A stretch of DNA of 64,000 bases from Bacillus cabrialesii (GCF_004124315.2 NZ_CP096889.1:3145001-3209000), one strand, 5' to 3'; shown: positions 33,679 through 43,395, counted from the stretch's first letter. Notes: generated by a model from the letters alone, not told the origin. Numbers and translations: made by a program.

Positions 33679-36600
33679 CGCTTTCTGCTGTTTTTTCTGC
33701 CATCAGCCGGATAATAAGCGGCAGAGCCGCGGCTATCACCGTAATGATCAGCAGAACCGATATTCCCATTGTAAACAAATGCCCAGTGCCGTACTGGATG
33801 TCGATATATACTTTCGATACCGGATCTTCAAAGGTAAAGTTCGGCATAATCAAATCAATAAGTGGTGCGACGTAGAATAAAATCATTGCCGCTGAAGCAA
33901 CCCATCCAGGGATCGACCCGAATCTGAATGCCGCCCGGATGAAGGCAGAGCTTGCGACCAGCAATAGAATCGTAAACACTGACCACTTAATCGTCTGATC
34001 GTCCGGCAATGAATAAATATTCAAACCGAACAAGCTGATCATGAGTCCGACAAGGATATTCAGAATTCCGAATAGCGCTCCTTTAACGAGAAGCGGCGCG
34101 TTTTGGTAATATGAGCTAAAATAGCCGATTAACAGACTGCTGATCAATATAATGACAAGGATGACAACCGGCGGCACCGTCTGAATTTTCTCTTCTGGAA
34201 CCTCTCCGCTGATTTTAAGCGGGTTCGCCAAGTAATCATATACATAGCCGTTGTTTTGCCCGTCTACTAATGTATTTCCCAGTATGCCGTAAACGTCACT
34301 GCGGATGAGCTTTGTGGAGGCCACATTTTTCCCCCAGTTGTTGTTTAAGGTATCAGCTTTCGTCTGAACATCATTAACGCTTTGCTGCATGTTCGTCGTG
34401 TAATCAATAATGCCTGACTGACGGTCAGATAATGAACCCATCATGTCTGACATTTGCAGCACTTCCTGGCCGACCGTATCTTGGACACTCAGCGCCATTG
34501 TGCCGGACAGCCCGTCGTTACTGAACGTCGCAGACTCCTGCGTTGCCCCCGTTACCAGCTGTTCTGACGCTTTTGCGGCACTATCAGAGATTTTCGTCAG
34601 CTCATCGAGAACACCTGCTTGAGAATCACGGATAAAACCGCTGTATTCGTCCGCAAATTTGGTCATGCCGTCGATAAAGCTGTTAATGTCTTCATCGGTT
34701 TGCATCGTGTTGTTTTTGAGAGCTTCCCAGCTGGCTGATTCTTCAGGCGAGAGAGCCAGTACGGATTTGACGTTGCCCTGCTGGCCTTCAATGGCATTGG
34801 TTTTTGCAGTGCTATCTATGGTTCCGGATAATACTAAATCATATACAGATAGATATTTATAGTATTTCATTAAATTAGATATATTTTTAGATTTAAGTGG
34901 CTTGGTAAAACCAAGTTGATTCTTTGATTCTAAATCATAGATAGTTTTATAAATACCCTCACTAAATACTTTTTCATGTTGTTGATTTAGTTCGTCTATT
35001 TCATCCTTAAGATCATCTATTTGACCATTCAATTCTTCGATCTTCTTATAGAGCTCTTCATTATGTTTATCTTCTTTTTCTTTCAATTCTTCTTCAATTT
35101 TCTTTATTCGCTCAGACGCTTTGCTGAGCTGTTCTTTTGCTTTTGCAATATCAGAAATGTCGTCGTTTCCTGGTTGATCTTCATTTCTAGGCTCAGTCGT
35201 GCCACCGTCGCCTCCTGAATCTCCGGTTCCGTCTTCATTTGCCAGCTGGATAAATTGAAGGGCTGAATCAGATGAAGCAGTCTGTTCTGCAGATGTACCC
35301 GTTTCAGTTTGTCCGCTGTCTGACGCACCATCAGAGGCACCGCCGTTCTGCTCCGGACCGTCTGTTCCCTGCTGCTGGTCTTGATCCTGAGTATCATCGT
35401 CCGTTTGTCCATCAGTCCCGGTATCACTGCTGTCATCATCGTTTCCGGTGTCTCCCTGTGTATCATCAGGGTTTGTGTTGTTTCCGTCATCAGGGTTGTC
35501 AGGGTTGTCAGGGTTGTCAGGGTTGTCAGGGTTGTCAGGGTTGTCAGGGTTGTCAGGGGACGGTTCGTCTGTTCCTGGATTTTCAGCTCCCGGGTCCTCT
35601 GGCGTCGGCTCCTCTTTTTCAGGTTCCTTTAGATTGTCTGAAATGTCCTTAATGTCAGCTGCGATGTTTTTCAGTTCTTCACGCTGTTTTTCCAGATCGA
35701 TTTTCAGTTCTTCAGGATCTACTTCCTTCGGATCTTGATCATCAGTCTCAGGTTCATTCCCATCAGTGATTGGCTCACGCGCGTCAACGAGAAGCCCGTA
35801 TACTTGATTTAGAACATTATCTCTATAATCCTTGATGAGATCACTCTGAATCTTCGCCATTCCCATTTCTTGCAATGGCACTTGATCCTGTCTTGCCTTT
35901 TTAGCATCATTCATCGCAAGACCAGCAATCCCAAGCTGTGTTTTTACTTGACTGATCCCTGTTGCCAATCCGCTCATGCGTTCGCTGAACTGATTCGCCT
36001 TTTGCTGAGCTTGAATGGCATCCAGACCTGTGTTGATTTGCTGCTGAGTCGAATCCTGGGCTGCCAAAAGCAGTTTTTTCTGATTTTCTTGATATTCTTT
36101 GTATCTTTCAACTGTATCAACGAATTCTTTCAGCGTGTTTTTGGCTTCCTCCGCTGTTGAAGCTTTTTCTTTGGTCGTGCCCTGCGCTTCATTCATTGAT
36201 TTCTTCAGCTCATCGATTAAGTCTTTTTGCTGTTTGATTTCACCTGCTAAATCATTAGAGCTTGGTTTGTAAAAGTTGTACATGACATTCTGGAATTCAG
36301 ATTCCTTATTGACGATTTTGTCAAATTCTCCTCTGATATTGTCCACTTTTTGCGAAACAAAGTTCCAGTATAAGGCCGACATTTTTTTGTTCATCGTCTT
36401 TTGGGCATCCTCAAGCTCACGCTGAACTTTTTCTTTGTTGACCGCATTCAGGTTATCTTGAATGCTGAATTCTAGCGTTGCTTTTTGGGGATGATCTTTA
36501 TCATAGCTCAAAATGTTTTTTGAGAAGTCTGAGGGAATGTAGACGATCGCATCGTATTTCTTTGACGCGAGACCAGTCTCGGCCGCGCTTCGGTTTACAA

Positions 36601-36859
36601 CCGTCCATGAATAATCGGGACGTTCCCCCAGAACGGCCGCTACTTCTTTGCCGAACTGGGCGGATTTGTCCTCTTCATCAGACTTCACCTCATCACTCAA
36701 TACGCCTGTGTCTTCATTCACCACCGCGATTTGCCGCGTGGAATTGACTGCTTTTTTCGTCGGATCGTCTCCGATAAAGCGAAAAAATAAAACCGGCAGC
36801 AGTAAAATAATGACGACGGCGGATATTAACTTGATCAAGTTTTTTCGTTGTTCTGTCAT
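33659..36859 (-). CDS. yueB: Type VII secretion protein YueB (EsaA-like), SPP1 receptor
   Basis: A 1066-residue membrane protein. One N-terminal helix (about 8-28) is followed by a very long extracellular part with helical coiled coils, then five or six C-terminal helices (from about residue 880). This is the YhgE/Pip and EsaA plan. In the exterior part lies an Asp/Asn/Gly/Thr-rich low-complexity region (about 395-555) with tandem DNP units. YueB is required for YukE secretion and is the irreversible receptor of phage SPP1 in B. subtilis. The coiled-coil segment near 34790-35110 is strikingly AT-rich. Four bases overlap yukBA. Confidence 0.95.
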   Translation of the reverse strand: MTEQRKNLIKLISAVVIILLLPVLFFRFIGDDPTKKAVNSTRQIAVVNEDTGVLSDEVKSDEEDKSAQFGKEVAAVLGERPDYSWTVVNRSAAETGLASKKYDAIVYIPSDFSKNILSYDKDHPQKATLEFSIQDNLNAVNKEKVQRELEDAQKTMNKKMSALYWNFVSQKVDNIRGEFDKIVNKESEFQNVMYNFYKPSSNDLAGEIKQQKDLIDELKKSMNEAQGTTKEKASTAEEAKNTLKEFVDTVERYKEYQENQKKLLLAAQDSTQQQINTGLDAIQAQQKANQFSERMSGLATGISQVKTQLGIAGLAMNDAKKARQDQVPLQEMGMAKIQSDLIKDYRDNVLNQVYGLLVDAREPITDGNEPETDDQDPKEVDPEELKIDLEKQREELKNIAADIKDISDNLKEPEKEEPTPEDPGAENPGTDEPSPDNPDNPDNPDNPDNPDNPDNPDDGNNTNPDDTQGDTGNDDDSSDTGTDGQTDDDTQDQDQQQGTDGPEQNGGASDGASDSGQTETGTSAEQTASSDSALQFIQLANEDGTGDSGGDGGTTEPRNEDQPGNDDISDIAKAKEQLSKASERIKKIEEELKEKEDKHNEELYKKIEELNGQIDDLKDEIDELNQQHEKVFSEGIYKTIYDLESKNQLGFTKPLKSKNISNLMKYYKYLSVYDLVLSGTIDSTAKTNAIEGQQGNVKSVLALSPEESASWEALKNNTMQTDEDINSFIDGMTKFADEYSGFIRDSQAGVLDELTKISDSAAKASEQLVTGATQESATFSNDGLSGTMALSVQDTVGQEVLQMSDMMGSLSDRQSGIIDYTTNMQQSVNDVQTKADTLNNNWGKNVASTKLIRSDVYGILGNTLVDGQNNGYVYDYLANPLKISGEVPEEKIQTVPPVVILVIILISSLLIGYFSSYYQNAPLLVKGALFGILNILVGLMISLFGLNIYSLPDDQTIKWSVFTILLLVASSAFIRAAFRFGSIPGWVASAAMILFYVAPLIDLIMPNFTFEDPVSKVYIDIQYGTGHLFTMGISVLLIITVIAAALPLIIRLMAEKTAESDETYEA
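35490..35552. repeat. Seven perfect 9-bp tandem repeats inside yueB
   Basis: Unit TCAGGGTTG on the plus strand is repeated seven times without change, encoding seven Asp-Asn-Pro units in YueB on the minus strand. Perfect identity at the DNA level points to recent slippage expansion, so copy number likely differs between strains. Confidence 0.95.
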
Positions 36860-39800
36860 CTAGCACTCTCCCTTTCAGCAGAACATAAAGGAATTTGAAC
36901 TTTTTGCTCCTTCCCGTTTTCCACAACATATCCGAAGCCCGGCTGAATCTCAGGCTCCTGTCTTTGGTACGGGAGAGGAATGACATTTTGCTCAGATTTT
37001 TTCATCAGCAGAATCGCGTGGCGGATTTGCTTCATCTCTGTCGTCAAGGAGTCATAGCCTTTTGAGAATTCACTGTGGTTTCCGCCCGGGATAAAGCTGA
37101 AGCCAAGATGCGCGTATGATTTCATGAAGTTTGCCAGACGGTCTTGTATTCTTGTATCAATCGTCTGCTGGAATCTCGTAATCCCGTCAATCATCAGCAC
37201 CACTTGTGAGAATCGCAGATTGTGCGCGTCTCCCTGGCGGACGGCTTCTACATACATGGCTTCTCTTGTTTTGAAAATGTCTTCTGCTGTTTCGATCCAC
37301 TGCTCAATATCTTCTTTCGTTTCCAAGTATGATACATCTGATTCTTTCGCATATTGAGACAAGCCGCGATCAATCGAGTCAAACAAGCCGATCATTTCGG
37401 TTTCATCATCAATCAGATGTTCAAGCATGACTTTTAAGACGTTTGTTTTCCCGCGCTGGGTTTGGCCTAAAATCAGGCAGTGTTTATGCTTGCCCAAATC
37501 AAAATAGACTGGGCTGACTGTTTCTTCATGAAGCCCGATCGGTACAGATAAAGGCTTGCGTTCCAGCTTGAAGCGGAGAGAAAATTCTCTCGTCGACAGG
37601 CTTTCAGGCAGCATCGGAATCGGTGCCGGCTGCTCCATTGAAGCAAAGCGCTCCTGAAGCTTCTGAACGTCTGATTTCAGTCCGTTGAACATGCTGATAT
37701 CATCGTCCGCGTCAACTGGCAGGAACATTTGTGCGAAATAAAGCTCTTCCTTTTGAATGATGACGCGCCCCGGAATCGGTTCAAGATTGAATTTTGGCCG
37801 TCCGTAAATAGAATATCCCTCAGATTGATCCATGAGATAATGGACAACCTTTGTTTTCAGGTTATTTAACAATGATTGGCGGACAGCATTAACACGCGTT
37901 GCCGTCAGCATGAAGTAGATCCCTAAGCTCTGTCCGTCTCTGGAAAGCTGGACAAATTCCGATTCAAGCTCATGCATCTCATCCTTGACGATGTCAAAGT
38001 TGTCAATGGTGATGAAAATGAACGGAAGCTCTTCTTCGCTAAGCGCATTGTACATTTTGATGTGGCTGATTTCTTTTTCCCTGAACAGACGTTTACGTCG
38101 GTCAATTTCTTCTTTAATTCGAATCATGAACTTTTCAATTTTTCTTGACTGGTCCATCAGGAAGTAATCCGCGGTATGCGGAAGCTTCGCTAATGGCAGA
38201 AGCGTTCCGTTTCCGAAATCAAAAATATAGACATGAAGCTCTTCAGGTGTGTACACATCCGCAAAGCTCATCAGGAACGTTGCGGCTGCAATTGATTTTC
38301 CGTAGCCGGAAGATCCGAATATGCCGATATTTCCGTCGTCCATCATCTTATAAGCAATCGGCTCCTGTCTTTGCAGATCAGGTTCGTCGACATAAGCGAA
38401 ATGGAAATGGTCTTTTTCGTCTGAAGGGAAGAGAGTGCGCGGGATACGTTCCGCGAGCGGCGGCAGCCAAGGGCTTGGCAGCTTCTCAATTCCCATATCA
38501 TCTTGAATGCGTTCAATTTCGTCAACGACAGCTTCGATTTCTGTTTGAACGTCTTTTTTCGCGATATCCTCAGTATCAACTTCAGAAAGCGGGATCAGGC
38601 CCGTATCTGTGACGATCGCGATTTCATCCTCTGTTCCGTAGACTTCCTCTAAGTAAGGCGCCCCGCTCCAAGCGGATTGGAACAGCTCATACACTTCATT
38701 GTTGCCGACCTGCAAATAACCGCGCCCTGTCACGGTAATGTTTGCGGCATCGCTGTTTTTCAAAATTTCTTTACTGTCGGTGGCATCCTGAACCTTCAGC
38801 GCTACTTTAAAGCGCGAGTTACTCCAGATCTGGTCGTCGATGATGCCGCCCGGCTTCTGTGTCGCCAAAATCAAATGAACGCCGAGGCTTCGGCCGATAC
38901 GTGCGGCACTGACAAGCTCCCTGATAAAATCAGGCTCCTCGCTTTTCAGCTCGGCGAACTCATCAGAAATTAAGAACAAGTGAGGCATCGCCACTTCTGC
39001 TTTGCCCTGCTTGTACAGCTTTGTATAGTCATTGATGTGATTGACTTGATATTGGTCAAACAGGCGCTGCCTTTTTTTCAGCTCGCTTTTAATGGAAGCA
39101 AGCGCACGCATACTGAAGTTTTTGCTGCCTTCAATATTTGTGATCGTGCCGAGCAGGTGGGGAATATTGCGAAACGGCTGCGCCATCCCTCCGCCCTTAT
39201 AGTCAATTAATAAGAAAGCTGCTTCATGCGGGTGAAAATGCACCGCAAGTGACAAAATATAGGTCTGGAGAAATTCACTTTTCCCTGACCCCGTTGTCCC
39301 CGCAAGCAACCCGTGCGGCCCGTGGGCTTTCTCATGAAGGTTCAGATACACAATGTCATCTTTCCCTTTATAGCCGATCGGCACTGAGAGTGACTTTGAC
39401 GATTCACTAGTCAGCCATCTTTGCTGAATGCCGATTTCTTTTACTTCCTTCGCATGGAAAAGCTCCAGGAACGATACCGTTTCCGGAATGGAATTCGTAA
39501 TGCCGACCTGGTGATTCAGCGTCCGCAGCGTGCGTGAGAACCGTTCGTTGTCCCCGCGCTGATGATGATCGAGGCGGAACGGAATTCGCACCGCTTTTTT
39601 CTTCTGTATTAAAATGTCGCCTTCATTCTCATTGATGTAGCGGACAAGAGTCGTAATGTTTTCTGACAAGCTTTCCTTTGTTTCAGCAGCTACAATTGTA
39701 GAGATGCCCAGATGCTCATGCTGCCCTTCTAAATATTCGAGAATGACATGCTCTGAGATCAGCTGCTGATTCGTGATGACAAATACAAAATGCGGTTTGA

Positions 39801-41343
39801 ACTGCAGTTTTTCTTTGTCATCTTCGAGATCGCGCTCTCTGATCAATTCGTAAAGCGAAGACAGGAGCTGGTCTCGGGTTTGCTCATTATATATAAAACC
39901 TTTCGCATAAATATGGGGCATTTGAAATTGCGGTAGCCACTTCATCCACTCCCAATCTTTATACTCTTCTTCATGAAAAATAAAAACGAAACGCAGATCG
40001 TGATAGCTGTTAAAGAACGACAGCTGTCCGATCAGCTGGTGAATCTCATTCTTTACAATTTGCGATTTACCGACAAGCCCCATCGGACCTTCCGCCAAAT
40101 CGACCGTAACCGGCGCATTGCGGATGTCTTTATAGACACGCTGCATGTGCTGCGATTTCTCCATGAGATCATCGATATCACGATTCGCCAAGTCTCCGCC
40201 GCTCATATTGATTTCATAGGTTGAAGGAACTGTTCCCGTCCCAAGCCGCAGCTGGAGATAATCCTTGCTTTCAAGTGATTTTTCCCAAATCCGGTCGCTG
40301 ATTTCACTTGTTAAGTATTTCATTTGTTCAAACGAAGGGAAATGAAATTCAAGCACCTGCTTTTGCTTTTCAGCAAGCTCCTGAAGCTCTTTCCGCTTAT
40401 TGTCTAAGTAAAGCTTATACACGCGCTCCCGTTTTTCCTCACGTTTTTTTCGCTGGTTTTTATCCCGGAAATATTGCACTGTCGAGGTAATGAGGGTCAT
40501 CATAAACATCGCGAGAGACACGAGTATGAATATGCCGCGCGGCTGAATGATGGCGACAACGCCCATCACGATCAGCATCACTAGCGGCGGCAGGATGACG
40601 AGCCACAGCCCTCTGTTGGTTTGATCGCTCTCCTGAGAGGGAAAACTGAAGGACACGCGGTCTTCTGGCAGGTCGTACACCATACGCGGCGTTCTTCTGT
40701 ACTGCGGATATTTTTTCTGCATCTCTGTGGTCGGTTTGACCGTTTCTGTTAATGCTGTTTTAAACGGGGCAAAATGTACAATTTCTAAAAGGTCTTGTTC
40801 TGTCACTCTCATTTGCGTGAAGTTCCAGAAGATTTCATCCCCCGGCTGCAGCCGTGTATTGTCGATGACCTTCTCCCCGTTCAAGAAGACCGTCCCGCTT
40901 TCAGGACGAACCGACCAGCTTTCGCCGACATGAAGCAAAGAAAACGTGCTTTGTTCTGCAAAAGCAAAATCTTGCGGATTCAGATAAATATCTGCATTCG
41001 TTTTTTCTGACGAGCATATGATTTCATCACGATTCCCCGTAAAATAAACGGATTTTTCAGGCTCACTGCACGTCAAAACGAAGCGTATATCCTGCTGATC
41101 CGTTTGGAGAGAAAATGATGTATCCGGCTCAATCGTTCCGAGACAATCATTTCCCAGGAAAACTTCGTATCGGCCGCCGGATTCCTTTCTTTGAAGAGAA
41201 ATCACTCCGCTCGCAAACGGAATGGTGCCGATCGTAACGGAATCCTTCACATCAGGCCCTATGGTCACCGGATGGGACGACGGGAGGTCAGACAGTTTCA
41301 GTTTTTGAACGTTATTTTGGTAAAAAACCCATAATAGACTCAA
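36856..41343 (-). CDS. yukBA: Type VII secretion ATPase YukBA (EssC)
   Basis: A 1495-residue FtsK/SpoIIIE-type ATPase, motor of the secretion system. The N terminus has FHA-like domains (to about 190), then two membrane helices (about 230-275), then three ATPase modules with Walker A motifs GTTGSGKSE (about 684), GSSGYGKSI (about 1011) and GQTQRGKTN (about 1298). The first module is canonical, with Walker B LLIDYKGGG. The gene is one uninterrupted frame here. TTG start at 41343 is preceded by AGGGGGT. It receives YukE-type substrates through the third module, by analogy with EssC. Confidence 0.95.
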   Translation of the reverse strand: MSLLWVFYQNNVQKLKLSDLPSSHPVTIGPDVKDSVTIGTIPFASGVISLQRKESGGRYEVFLGNDCLGTIEPDTSFSLQTDQQDIRFVLTCSEPEKSVYFTGNRDEIICSSEKTNADIYLNPQDFAFAEQSTFSLLHVGESWSVRPESGTVFLNGEKVIDNTRLQPGDEIFWNFTQMRVTEQDLLEIVHFAPFKTALTETVKPTTEMQKKYPQYRRTPRMVYDLPEDRVSFSFPSQESDQTNRGLWLVILPPLVMLIVMGVVAIIQPRGIFILVSLAMFMMTLITSTVQYFRDKNQRKKREEKRERVYKLYLDNKRKELQELAEKQKQVLEFHFPSFEQMKYLTSEISDRIWEKSLESKDYLQLRLGTGTVPSTYEINMSGGDLANRDIDDLMEKSQHMQRVYKDIRNAPVTVDLAEGPMGLVGKSQIVKNEIHQLIGQLSFFNSYHDLRFVFIFHEEEYKDWEWMKWLPQFQMPHIYAKGFIYNEQTRDQLLSSLYELIRERDLEDDKEKLQFKPHFVFVITNQQLISEHVILEYLEGQHEHLGISTIVAAETKESLSENITTLVRYINENEGDILIQKKKAVRIPFRLDHHQRGDNERFSRTLRTLNHQVGITNSIPETVSFLELFHAKEVKEIGIQQRWLTSESSKSLSVPIGYKGKDDIVYLNLHEKAHGPHGLLAGTTGSGKSEFLQTYILSLAVHFHPHEAAFLLIDYKGGGMAQPFRNIPHLLGTITNIEGSKNFSMRALASIKSELKKRQRLFDQYQVNHINDYTKLYKQGKAEVAMPHLFLISDEFAELKSEEPDFIRELVSAARIGRSLGVHLILATQKPGGIIDDQIWSNSRFKVALKVQDATDSKEILKNSDAANITVTGRGYLQVGNNEVYELFQSAWSGAPYLEEVYGTEDEIAIVTDTGLIPLSEVDTEDIAKKDVQTEIEAVVDEIERIQDDMGIEKLPSPWLPPLAERIPRTLFPSDEKDHFHFAYVDEPDLQRQEPIAYKMMDDGNIGIFGSSGYGKSIAAATFLMSFADVYTPEELHVYIFDFGNGTLLPLAKLPHTADYFLMDQSRKIEKFMIRIKEEIDRRKRLFREKEISHIKMYNALSEEELPFIFITIDNFDIVKDEMHELESEFVQLSRDGQSLGIYFMLTATRVNAVRQSLLNNLKTKVVHYLMDQSEGYSIYGRPKFNLEPIPGRVIIQKEELYFAQMFLPVDADDDISMFNGLKSDVQKLQERFASMEQPAPIPMLPESLSTREFSLRFKLERKPLSVPIGLHEETVSPVYFDLGKHKHCLILGQTQRGKTNVLKVMLEHLIDDETEMIGLFDSIDRGLSQYAKESDVSYLETKEDIEQWIETAEDIFKTREAMYVEAVRQGDAHNLRFSQVVLMIDGITRFQQTIDTRIQDRLANFMKSYAHLGFSFIPGGNHSEFSKGYDSLTTEMKQIRHAILLMKKSEQNVIPLPYQRQEPEIQPGFGYVVENGKEQKVQIPLCSAERESAR

Positions 41344-41403
41344 ATGGCGAACCCCCTAACGGCCAAATGACAGCATGCGATGACCTGCGCTTTATGTCTC
41401 ACG

Positions 41404-42777
41404 TTATTTGTCATCTTTTTTCTCATCTTTCTTTTCTGTTTCTTTTTTCTCTTGTTCTTCTTTTTTCTTCTGTTCTTCTTTTTTCGCTTTTTCCTCGGCT
41501 GCGGCTTTTTCTTCTGCCGCTTTCTCTTCAGCTTGCTGTTTTTCTTCGTCTGTTTGTTCTTCGGCAGTTTGGCTGGTTGCATCAGTTCCTGATGTGTCAG
41601 ATAACTCTTCTTCTTTTTGTTCCTTTATTTGTTTTCTTATTTGTTCGATCTCGCTCTGTACAGAGTCTAATTCTTTTTGCTTTTCATCATCTTTCATACT
41701 TTCATCTGCTAATATCTCAGCCTTATATCTGATCAGACCCAATCCAATATACGGATTATATTCAAGCTTTCTTCCAATGCTAATGGCTTCTTTATTGTTG
41801 CCTCTTCCTATGTCTATCCAATAAAGGAAGTGCTGCGGATCTGATTGCAGTGTGACCAAATTATTTTCTACTTTTTTCTTTTCATTACTATCTATACTTT
41901 CAACCTCAACATAAGACGTCGCCAGCTGATACTGCACCGATTCAGGCAGGCTTTCGGCGTCGTACTTGGACAGTGTGCTGATGACTTCACTGTACTGCTT
42001 GTTTAGGAAAGCGCGGTTGCTGTCCACTATCGCCTGATGCTTTGGCTGCGCGAAAAATAAGGCGTACATCGAATAAATAAGGGTAGGCACAAGCAAAACA
42101 ATGAGCCCCAGGCCGATGTATCGCTGGATGTTCCACTTCTTTCTCGGGATATGTATGTATGTTTTCGCTTTGGCTTCGAGCTCATCGATATGTGTTTGAA
42201 TCAGCTCGAGCAGGTCATCATAGGACGCCGCATCCAATATCGCCTTAGCCTCTGCGGAGAACGTCAGCGTTTCATTGAATTTCAGATAGTCTTCAAACGA
42301 AAAAGCGCCGTCAACTGCTAAAGCCGCTGTCGCTTTCAGTTCCCGCCACACTCTTTCCTCATCATGCTCGTAAGGAGGAATGCTTTCTTTTACTCCATAA
42401 TGAAGAAAATAAGGCGTTAAGCCTTTATCAAATACAATGTTTTCAGGAGCGACAATCAAATTCAGCCTCGACAAATTGTGCTGCTGTACAGCTTGGACAA
42501 GCTGATAGGCAAACTGCCATTTGCTTTTTTTATCTTTAGCTTTCATGAAGCGGAATGCTTTAAAGGAGGGAGGAGGTTGGATTGTGATGATCACTTCATC
42601 ATCCGTCACATCGATCTCTTTATGAATAAATGGATTTACATCTTTGATCACGTTGGCTTCGAGACCGTCCAGAAGCTTTATTTTTTCCCGCTGAAAGGTA
42701 AATGTATAGCCGGCATCTGTTTTCTCAGCAACGGCTTCTAATTGATTTTCTAAATATGATTTTTGTTTATCCGACAT
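41404..42777 (-). CDS. yukC: Type VII secretion pseudokinase YukC (EssB)
   Basis: A 457-residue protein with a cytoplasmic pseudokinase domain (1-215), a single membrane helix (about 220-245), and an extracellular helical domain (to about 390). The tail of about 65 residues is almost purely Glu, Lys, Ala and Gln (EEKAAAEEKAKKEEQKKKEE). YukC binds the ATPase and forms the membrane core. The end of the exterior domain and the tail are AT-rich and low complexity. Start has AAAGGATC; it is 14 bases after yukD. Confidence 0.93.
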   Translation of the reverse strand: MSDKQKSYLENQLEAVAEKTDAGYTFTFQREKIKLLDGLEANVIKDVNPFIHKEIDVTDDEVIITIQPPPSFKAFRFMKAKDKKSKWQFAYQLVQAVQQHNLSRLNLIVAPENIVFDKGLTPYFLHYGVKESIPPYEHDEERVWRELKATAALAVDGAFSFEDYLKFNETLTFSAEAKAILDAASYDDLLELIQTHIDELEAKAKTYIHIPRKKWNIQRYIGLGLIVLLVPTLIYSMYALFFAQPKHQAIVDSNRAFLNKQYSEVISTLSKYDAESLPESVQYQLATSYVEVESIDSNEKKKVENNLVTLQSDPQHFLYWIDIGRGNNKEAISIGRKLEYNPYIGLGLIRYKAEILADESMKDDEKQKELDSVQSEIEQIRKQIKEQKEEELSDTSGTDATSQTAEEQTDEEKQQAEEKAAEEKAAAEEKAKKEEQKKKEEQEKKETEKKDEKKDDK

Positions 42778-42791
42778 TCAACCAGATCCTT

Positions 42792-43031
42792 TCATAATAT
42801 CTCAAGCCGGTCTCCGTTTGTAATGCCGCAATCAGACAGCTTGCATTCTCCGGAAAACACCGTATCCTTATTAACCACTCTGATCCAGTGCCCTTCGCGC
42901 GGAGGTATAGCTACGCTCTGAGCCTGCCAAGCAATATCAATTACTTTTTTCACCGGGTGGTAATCTGACAATCTGAGATCAAAGACATTGCCGTTATAAT
43001 GTTTCAAATCTATTGTAATATCAATATACAT
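42792..43031 (-). CDS. yukD: Ubiquitin-like type VII secretion protein YukD
   Basis: A 79-residue ubiquitin-fold protein (EsaB family), starting MYIDITIDLKHYNGNVFDLR and ending NGDRLEIL. AAGGGTGATCC lies before the ATG; the 45-codon upstream extension of the frame is the intergenic hairpin region and is not coding. It has no C-terminal Gly-Gly, so conjugation like ubiquitin is not expected. It is required for YukE secretion in B. subtilis. Confidence 0.93.
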   Translation of the reverse strand: MYIDITIDLKHYNGNVFDLRLSDYHPVKKVIDIAWQAQSVAIPPREGHWIRVVNKDTVFSGECKLSDCGITNGDRLEIL

Positions 43032-43050
43032 ATTAGGATCACCCTTACAT

Positions 43051-43086
43051 AGAAAGAGCGCCGTCTTCTCGTGAATCAGGCGCTCC
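43051..43086 (-). terminator. Attenuator-like hairpin between yukE and yukD
   Basis: GAGCGCC (43056-43062) pairs with GGCGCTC (43079-43085) around 16 bases; TTTC follows on the minus strand. A partial terminator here would leave yukE mRNA in excess of the machinery genes. Confidence 0.65.
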
Positions 43087-43101
43087 TTCCCTTTCATACT
43101 G

Positions 43102-43395
43102 TTATCCGCGGATTTGATTTGCGATGTCTTGGTCAGTAGACTCAAGTGTATTTGCTGTTTGATCAAGCTGCTGATTCACATCTTGAAGCAAATCTGACAT
43201 TTTGATAAATGAAGGTTTGAGCTGCTCGTATTGATCTGCGAACGCTTCGCTAGAAGCACCTTCCCACATGCTTTTCAAATCAGAGATCATTCGGTTTAAA
43301 CGATCAACCTGATTTAATACTTCTTGGCTTTCGACGCCGTATTGCTTCGCCATCGCTCTTAGCTCTTCGGGTGTGACACGAATTAATCCTGCCAT
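43102..43395 (-). CDS. yukE: WXG100 secreted protein YukE (EsxA-like)
   Basis: A 97-residue WXG100 protein, the type VII substrate. The helix-turn-helix hinge has the motif MWEGASSEAF with Trp43-Glu-Gly. The C-terminal helix DQDIANQIRG lacks a clear YxxxD/E; LESTDQDI stands in its place. AGGAGGTAATGAGGA precedes the ATG at 43395. First gene of yukEDCBA-yueBCD. Confidence 0.95.
   Translation of the reverse strand: MAGLIRVTPEELRAMAKQYGVESQEVLNQVDRLNRMISDLKSMWEGASSEAFADQYEQLKPSFIKMSDLLQDVNQQLDQTANTLESTDQDIANQIRG

Noticed and set aside
35490..35552. Possible CRISPR array
   Set aside because: Units are 9 bases, contiguous and without spacers; they code for Asp-Asn-Pro in yueB.
35272..35738. Long plus-strand frames with repeated SGL, RVV or CQG units
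   Set aside because: They are antisense shadows of the DNP repeat in yueB; the 9-base period keeps all frames open.
36856..41343. Split yukA and yukB
   Set aside because: Older annotations show two genes, but here one frame of 1495 codons runs through all three ATPase modules.
41367..41732. Plus-strand hydrophobic, Phe/Leu-rich frames
   Set aside because: They mirror the Glu/Lys-rich tail of yukC; no ribosome site or conserved family.
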